Shown: positions 58,294 to 64,000 of the stretch, piece after piece
How positions within the stretch are numbered: the first letter of the stretch is position 1
How the letters are laid out: each line of letters starts with the position of its first letter
Assembly: GCA_020253445.1 (NCBI GenBank)
Contig: JADCBP010000001.1
Span: forward strand, 450,324-514,323
Direction: 5' to 3'
Length of the DNA stretch: 64,000 bases
From: Methylobacterium sp.
GTDB lineage: Bacteria > Pseudomonadota > Alphaproteobacteria > Rhizobiales > Beijerinckiaceae
The notes under the pieces: generated by a model
Told to the model about the DNA's origin: nothing
Seen by the model: only the letters and a program-made list of their open reading frames with translations
The model's database searches: none
Position numbers and translations under genes: made by a program

Positions 58294-59145
58294 ATGATGT
58301 GGTGGATTCGCAAGATCGCGCTGAGCCTGGGCCTCCTTCTGGGGGCCTTTGGCGTTCCGGCTTTTGCGCAGGATGCCGCCGAGATGCTGCTGCGCCTCGA
58401 TCGGCTGGAAAGCGAAAACCGTCGCCTCAATGGGCAGATCGAGGAGATGTCCTTCCAGATGCGCCGTCTGGAAGATCAACTGAAGCGCCTGCAGGCCGAT
58501 TCCGATCTGCGCTTCCGCGACCTCGAACAGGGCCGCGGCAATTTACCCCGCGCGGCAGCGCCCGAGACTCCCGGCCCGGCGGCCACGCCGCCGGCAGGCC
58601 GCCGGCAGGATGCCTTCGATCCGGCAACGAGCCCGGCCGCTCCGGGCGGGCCGCGCCCTCTCACGCCGGGCCTGCCCGGCGCGGGCGATATCAGTGCGCC
58701 GCTTGATGTGACACGCAATCCGCGCGCTGCGGTCGCGCCCCAGCCCGTCACCGGCGCGTCGGGCGATCCGCGCGTTGATTTCGAGGCCGCTCGCGCCTTG
58801 CTCGAACAAGGCAGCCATGCCGAGGCGGAAGGCGCTTTCCGCGAATTCCTTCGCGCCCACCCGCGCGATCGCCGCACGGCGGATGCGACGTTCCTCCTCG
58901 GCGAGAGCTATCTCTTTCGCACCCGCTATCGCGAGGCGGCCGAGCAATATCTGAATGTCACGACGAAATTCCCGAAGGCGGGCCGTGCGCCGGAAGCAAT
59001 GCTAAAACTCGGTATCGCCTTGCGTGGCCTCGGGGCGAAATCTGAGGCTTGCGGGACCTTTAACCAGTTACCTGTCAAATACCCGGATGCCTCTGCTGCC
59101 ATTCGGGCAGCCGTCGAGCGGGAAAAGGTGCGCGCGCAATGCTGA
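58294..59145 (+). CDS. cpoB: Tol-Pal system protein YbgF/CpoB
   Basis: Signal peptide, coiled coil, C-term TPR YLFRTRYREAAEQYLNVTTKFPKAGRAPEAMLKLGIALRGLG. Confidence 0.92.
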   Translation: MMWWIRKIALSLGLLLGAFGVPAFAQDAAEMLLRLDRLESENRRLNGQIEEMSFQMRRLEDQLKRLQADSDLRFRDLEQGRGNLPRAAAPETPGPAATPPAGRRQDAFDPATSPAAPGGPRPLTPGLPGAGDISAPLDVTRNPRAAVAPQPVTGASGDPRVDFEAARALLEQGSHAEAEGAFREFLRAHPRDRRTADATFLLGESYLFRTRYREAAEQYLNVTTKFPKAGRAPEAMLKLGIALRGLGAKSEACGTFNQLPVKYPDASAAIRAAVEREKVRAQC

Positions 59146-60260
59146 GAATGCCGCCGGACAAGGATGACGAGCCGCCTCCCGACATCCTTCCGCTGACTCC
59201 CGAAGAGGCGCTGGCCCTCTTTTTCGGCGCTCTGGGCAATGACGAGACCAAAGGCTTGCTGCTCGCGGTTTCCGGCGGGCCGGATTCCATCGCTATGCTC
59301 TGCCTCGCGGCGGCTGTCCGGGCCTATCTCCCGCCGCTGGCTGTCGCGACCGTTGACCATCGGCTGAGGCCCGAGGCGGCCGAGGAGGCGAAGATGGTTG
59401 CCGGCCTCTGCAAGGAATTGAAGATCCCGCATTGCACGCTTCCCTGGGCAGATCGTCCGGCAGCACCCTTCAGCCAGGAGGCCGCCCGCAAGGGGCGTTA
59501 TGCGCTGCTGCTCGGCCATGCCCGCGCCATCGAGGCGAGCCATATCGTGACCGCTCACACGCTAGACGACCAGGCGGAAACCGTTCTGATGCGCATGGCG
59601 AGCGGCACCGGCCTTGGCGGCCTTGGCGCCATGCGCCCCAACGTGAAGCGCGGCCATATCGGCCATCTGCGCCCGTTCCTCGATGTGCCGAAGTCTCGCG
59701 TGCTTGCGACCTGCGACCTGCATGGCTGGCATTTCGCGCAGGACGCCTCCAATCGCGACGGGCGCTACAAGCGGGTTCGCCTGCGCGCCCTGATGCCCGT
59801 TCTTGCCCAGGAGGGGCTGACACCGGAGCGCCTTGGCAAGCTGGCCGCCCGGGCGCGTCGCACCGAGGATGCGATCGAGCATGTGGTCGAGCGCATGCTG
59901 GATGCATGCGTGATCCGCCATGCCCCCGATGGCGGCACCATGCGCCTCAAGGCCGAACCTTTCTGCACCGAGCCGTTCGAGATCGCGATGCGCATGTTGC
60001 GCCGCTCGATGTTCGCGATCGCCAGCCGCGAAAACATGGATGCGCAAATCCCGCTTGCGAAGCTGGAAATGCTGATGCGCAACCTGCGCATGGCGATCCG
60101 CGACCAGCGGCCGTTCCGCTCCACGCTGGCCTGGGCCGTGGTGGCTCATGCCAACGCGCTGATCGAAGTGCGCTCGGCGCCGCCACGCCGCGGATCGAAT
60201 AAAGGAAACGCGGTGCAATCGCGCGGTGCCTTGGCAATCGCGCCCGACGTTTCTAAATAG
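59139..60260 (+). CDS. tilS: tRNA(Ile)-lysidine synthetase
   Basis: LLLAVSGGPDSIAMLCLA; ATVDHRLRPEA; TAHTLDDQAETVLMRMASGTGLGGLGAM. Confidence 0.94.
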   Translation: MLRMPPDKDDEPPPDILPLTPEEALALFFGALGNDETKGLLLAVSGGPDSIAMLCLAAAVRAYLPPLAVATVDHRLRPEAAEEAKMVAGLCKELKIPHCTLPWADRPAAPFSQEAARKGRYALLLGHARAIEASHIVTAHTLDDQAETVLMRMASGTGLGGLGAMRPNVKRGHIGHLRPFLDVPKSRVLATCDLHGWHFAQDASNRDGRYKRVRLRALMPVLAQEGLTPERLGKLAARARRTEDAIEHVVERMLDACVIRHAPDGGTMRLKAEPFCTEPFEIAMRMLRRSMFAIASRENMDAQIPLAKLEMLMRNLRMAIRDQRPFRSTLAWAVVAHANALIEVRSAPPRRGSNKGNAVQSRGALAIAPDVSK

Positions 60261-60341
60261 AGTGATACGAAGTCCGCTCTTTTGCCGCATGGCGAGAGCA
60301 GCTGCCCCTACGAACGCGGATTGAGCGAAAGCCAGAGCCCG

Positions 60342-62264
60342 ATGAACCCCAATGTCCGGAACATCGCCCTGTGGGCGATCATCCTCCTTCTCGTCCTCGC
60401 CCTTGCCTCGGTCTTCCAGAGCCCGGCGAGCCGGCAGGGGGGGCAGGAGCTGCCCTATTCGGCCTTCCTCGATGAGGTGGAAAAGGGCCGTGTCGAGCGC
60501 ATTACCGTGACCGGTGGCGAGATCCAGGGCACTTTCCGCGACACGCAGCAGGGCTTCGTGACGCTGGGGCCGGTGGATACGCGCCTGATCGAGAAGCTGC
60601 GCGAGAAGAACGTGACCACGGCGTTCCGTTCGCCCAATGCCGACAATCCCTGGTATATCGGCTTCCTGCTGAACTGGCTGCCGATCATCGCGTTCATCGC
60701 GATCTGGATCTACATGTCCCGCCAGATGCAAAACGGCGCCGGCCGGGCCATGGGCTTCGGAAAATCGCGCGCGCGCCTCCTCACCGAGGCGCATGGCCGC
60801 GTGACCTTCGATGATGTCGCGGGCATCGACGAGGCGAAGGAAGACCTGCAGGAAATCGTGGAATTCCTGCGCGACCCGCAGAAATTCCAGCGTCTCGGGG
60901 GCCGCATTCCACGCGGCGTGCTGCTCGTCGGCCCACCTGGCACCGGCAAGACGCTCACGGCCCGCGCGGTCGCGGGGGAAGCAAATGTGCCGTTCTTCAC
61001 GATTTCCGGCTCGGATTTCGTGGAAATGTTTGTCGGCGTGGGTGCATCCCGCGTTCGCGACATGTTCGCGGAAGCCAAGAAGAACGCGCCCTGCATCATC
61101 TTCATCGATGAAATCGACGCGGTCGGCCGTCATCGCGGCGCCGGCCTCGGCGGCGGCAATGACGAGCGCGAGCAGACGCTGAACCAGCTCCTTGTGGAGA
61201 TGGACGGCTTCGAGGCCAATGAAGGCATCATCATCATCGCCGCCACCAACCGGCCGGACGTGCTCGACCCCGCGCTTCTGCGCCCGGGCCGCTTCGACCG
61301 GCAGATCGTGGTGCCGCTGCCGGATGTGAATGGCCGCGACAAGATCCTCAAGGTGCATGCCCGCAAGGTGCCGCTGGCCCCGGATGTGGACCTGCACGTG
61401 CTGGCGCGCGGCACGCCCGGCTTTTCGGGCGCCGACCTGATGAACCTCGTGAACGAGGCCGCGCTGATGGCAGCCCGCCGCAATCGCCGCCTCGTGACCA
61501 TGAAGGAATTCGAGGATGCGAAGGACAAGGTCATGATGGGCGCCGAGCGCAAATCCATGGCCATGTCCGAGGACGAGAAGAAGCTCACCGCCTATCACGA
61601 GGCGGGCCATGCGATCATCGCCCTGAAGCTCGCGGGCCTTGATCCGATCCACAAGGCGACGATCATCCCGCGTGGCCGCGCGCTCGGCATGGTGATGACC
61701 CTGCCGGAAAGCGACCGCTACTCCTTCTCGCGCGAGAAGGCCGTGGCCCGGCTCGCCATGCTGTTCGGCGGCCGCGAGGCGGAAATCACCACCTTCGGCC
61801 CGGAAAAGGTGACGAGCGGCGCATCCGGCGACATCCAGATGGCCACACAGCTGGCCCGCTCCATGGTGATGGAATGGGGCATGAGCGAGAGGCTTGGCCG
61901 CGTCCGCTACGCCTCGAACCAGCAGGAGGTCTTCCTCGGCCACTCGGTCGCGCAGACCACCAACATGTCGGATGAAACCGCGAAGCTGATCGACCAGGAA
62001 GTGCGCAAGCTCATCGAGGACGGCGAGACCACGGCGCGCAAGATCATCAAGGAAAACAAGGATGATTTCGAAGCAGTGGCGCAGGCCCTGCTTGAGTTCG
62101 AGACCCTGACGGGCGACGAGCTCCGCGACCTGATGAAGGGCAAGCGCCCCGACCGGCAGGACCCGGACGAGCCCAAGACCCCCCGCGGTTCGGCCGTGCC
62201 CTCCACGGGCAAGCACAAGCCGCAGGCGCCGGATGGGGGCATGGAGCCTGCCCCGCAAGGGTGA
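60342..62264 (+). CDS. ftsH: ATP-dependent zinc metalloprotease FtsH
   Basis: [64 protein letters not shown]. Confidence 0.98.
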   Translation: MNPNVRNIALWAIILLLVLALASVFQSPASRQGGQELPYSAFLDEVEKGRVERITVTGGEIQGTFRDTQQGFVTLGPVDTRLIEKLREKNVTTAFRSPNADNPWYIGFLLNWLPIIAFIAIWIYMSRQMQNGAGRAMGFGKSRARLLTEAHGRVTFDDVAGIDEAKEDLQEIVEFLRDPQKFQRLGGRIPRGVLLVGPPGTGKTLTARAVAGEANVPFFTISGSDFVEMFVGVGASRVRDMFAEAKKNAPCIIFIDEIDAVGRHRGAGLGGGNDEREQTLNQLLVEMDGFEANEGIIIIAATNRPDVLDPALLRPGRFDRQIVVPLPDVNGRDKILKVHARKVPLAPDVDLHVLARGTPGFSGADLMNLVNEAALMAARRNRRLVTMKEFEDAKDKVMMGAERKSMAMSEDEKKLTAYHEAGHAIIALKLAGLDPIHKATIIPRGRALGMVMTLPESDRYSFSREKAVARLAMLFGGREAEITTFGPEKVTSGASGDIQMATQLARSMVMEWGMSERLGRVRYASNQQEVFLGHSVAQTTNMSDETAKLIDQEVRKLIEDGETTARKIIKENKDDFEAVAQALLEFETLTGDELRDLMKGKRPDRQDPDEPKTPRGSAVPSTGKHKPQAPDGGMEPAPQG

Positions 62265-62395
62265 GGGCCAAGCTCTTCCGGATAACATTGCCTTGGGCAG
62301 GCCAGCGTGGCCGACTTGAAACTCTGCCGCGCTTGGGGCACGCCTGAAGACTGAAAAAAGGCCGGGCCGGGCATCCGGCGACGGGGAAACCGCAC

Positions 62396-63736
62396 ATGGC
62401 ACGCAAGTATTTCGGCACCGATGGCATTCGTGGCCGGGCGAATGGCAAGATCACGCCCGAACTCGCCCTCAAGGTCGGGCAGGCGGCAGGCCTCGTCTTC
62501 AAGCGGGGCGAACACCGGCATCGCGTGCTGATCGGCAAGGATACGCGCCTCTCCGGCTACATGATCGAATATGCGCTCGTGGCTGGCTTCACCTCCATCG
62601 GCATGGATGTGATGCTCACGGGCCCGATCCCCACGCCCGGCATGGCCATGCTCACGCGTTCCATGCGCTGCGATATTGGCGTGATGATCTCCGCCTCGCA
62701 CAATGCCTACGAGGATAACGGCATCAAGCTGTTCGGCCCGGATGGCTACAAGCTGTCGGATGTCGTGGAACTCGCGATCGAGGAACTGCTCGAAGCCGAT
62801 CTGTCCAACCGGCTCGCCGGCTCGGGGCAGATCGGCCGCGCAAGGCGCATTGATGACGCGCAGGCGCGCTATATCGAATTCGCCAAACGCACCCTGCCCC
62901 GCAACATGGAGCTGGACGGGCTGCGCATCGTGATCGATTGCGCAAACGGCGCAGGCTACAAGGTCGCGCCGCAAGCCCTCTGGGAACTGGGCGCAGAGGT
63001 CATCCCGATGGGTGTCGAGCCCGATGGCTTCAACATCAACCGCGATCTCGGCTCCACCGCTCCGCATGCGCTGCAGCAGAAGGTGCGCGAGATGCGCGCC
63101 GATATCGGCATCGCGCTCGATGGCGATGCGGATCGTGTCATCCTCGTGGACGAGAAGGGCCATGTGGTGGATGGCGACCAGCTGATGGCCGTCATCACAG
63201 AGAGCTGGCACCAGGATGGACGCCTCTCGAAGCCGGGCCTCGTGGCCACGATCATGTCCAATCTCGGGCTCGAGCGGCATCTCGAAGGCCTGGGCCTCAG
63301 CCTCGCGCGCACCACCGTCGGCGACCGCTATGTGCTGGAGCACATGCGCGAGCATGGATTCAATGTGGGCGGGGAGCAATCCGGCCACATCATCCTCTCG
63401 GATTACTCCACCACCGGCGACGGCCTGATCGCGGCGCTTCAAGTGCTGGCCGTGGTGCAGAAGGAAGGCCGCCCGGTGAGCGAGGTCTGCCGGCGCTTCG
63501 AGCCGCTGCCGCAGATCCTGAAGAACGTGAAGACCACCGGCGGACAACCGCTGAAGGATGCCGGCGTTTCCGCGGCCATCGAGACGATCCGCGCGAGCCT
63601 CGGCAAGGGCGGTCGCCTCGTGATCCGGCCTTCGGGCACCGAGCCGGTGATCCGCGTGATGGCCGAGGGCGATGATCGCGACCTGGTCGCGCGCGTGGTC
63701 GATGACATCTGCGCGGTGATCACCAAGGCGGCCTGA
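62396..63736 (+). CDS. glmM: Phosphoglucosamine mutase
   Basis: [51 protein letters not shown]. Confidence 0.97.
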   Translation: MARKYFGTDGIRGRANGKITPELALKVGQAAGLVFKRGEHRHRVLIGKDTRLSGYMIEYALVAGFTSIGMDVMLTGPIPTPGMAMLTRSMRCDIGVMISASHNAYEDNGIKLFGPDGYKLSDVVELAIEELLEADLSNRLAGSGQIGRARRIDDAQARYIEFAKRTLPRNMELDGLRIVIDCANGAGYKVAPQALWELGAEVIPMGVEPDGFNINRDLGSTAPHALQQKVREMRADIGIALDGDADRVILVDEKGHVVDGDQLMAVITESWHQDGRLSKPGLVATIMSNLGLERHLEGLGLSLARTTVGDRYVLEHMREHGFNVGGEQSGHIILSDYSTTGDGLIAALQVLAVVQKEGRPVSEVCRRFEPLPQILKNVKTTGGQPLKDAGVSAAIETIRASLGKGGRLVIRPSGTEPVIRVMAEGDDRDLVARVVDDICAVITKAA

Positions 63737-63920
63737 TCGGCCTCTGCCATGCGCCCCCCTGTCCTCAGCCCGAACAAGGCGTCCGAAGGGGGCTGCGGCG
63801 GGATAAAGCCGTTCCTTTACCCTTCGTTAGGGTTAATTTTTGGCGATTATATACTTCCAGCACCACAACCGAATCGGGCATGATGCAACCTCCGATAATC
63901 GCCGGACGGAGGGATTTGGA

Positions 63921-64000
63921 TGTGGGCATCAGTCGCGTGTGACGCTCTCAGACAAGGCAAATGCCTTGAGCTTCGCTATGACGGTTGGTCGCGCGTCGTC
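63921..64000 (+). CDS. Partial CDS at window edge, hypothetical protein
   Basis: Open frame MWASVACDALRQGKCLELRYDGWSRVV... runs off the end; absent from the ORF track because of its length. Confidence 0.45.

Noticed and set aside
59562-62402. 946-aa minus-strand ORF antisense to tilS and ftsH
   Set aside because: Shadow frame created by high-GC codon bias; the plus strand encodes unmistakable TilS and FtsH motifs and the antisense product is His/Arg-rich low-complexity.

Overview
The window looks like one contiguous, GC-rich alphaproteobacterial chromosome segment, probably Hyphomicrobiales. It is densely packed with core genes: tkt-gap-pgk-fba, pntAA/AB/B, purEK, ruvC-X-ruvA-ruvB, ybgC-tolQRAB-pal-cpoB-tilS-ftsH-glmM, zapA, prpE, an M3 peptidase, an ldtD-like/mepK-like pair, and the cell-cycle factors cpdR, gapR, rcdA and trcR. 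I recognised one tRNA (Val-GAC) and one 6S RNA. I found no prophage, IS element, CRISPR array or defence island. The most interesting signals are in the short non-coding gaps: (1) an sRNA candidate with an MmgR/alpha-r8-like UUUCCUCCCU motif at about 5549-5634; (2) an apparently unannotated, deeply nested structured RNA ending in an intrinsic terminator on the minus strand between a DUF1192 gene and rcdA (about 43684-43820), which shares a CCTCCCT...GACTTTC-terminator architecture with (1); (3) a ROSE-type RNA thermometer in front of an hsp20 gene; (4) a perfect 9-bp hairpin that hides the Shine-Dalgarno of an orphan PIN-domain gene; (5) three copies of a ~100-bp two-hairpin repeat, each beginning at the TAG stop codon of the upstream gene. 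All calls come from reading the sequence and the supplied ORF track. No homology search or folding software was run.
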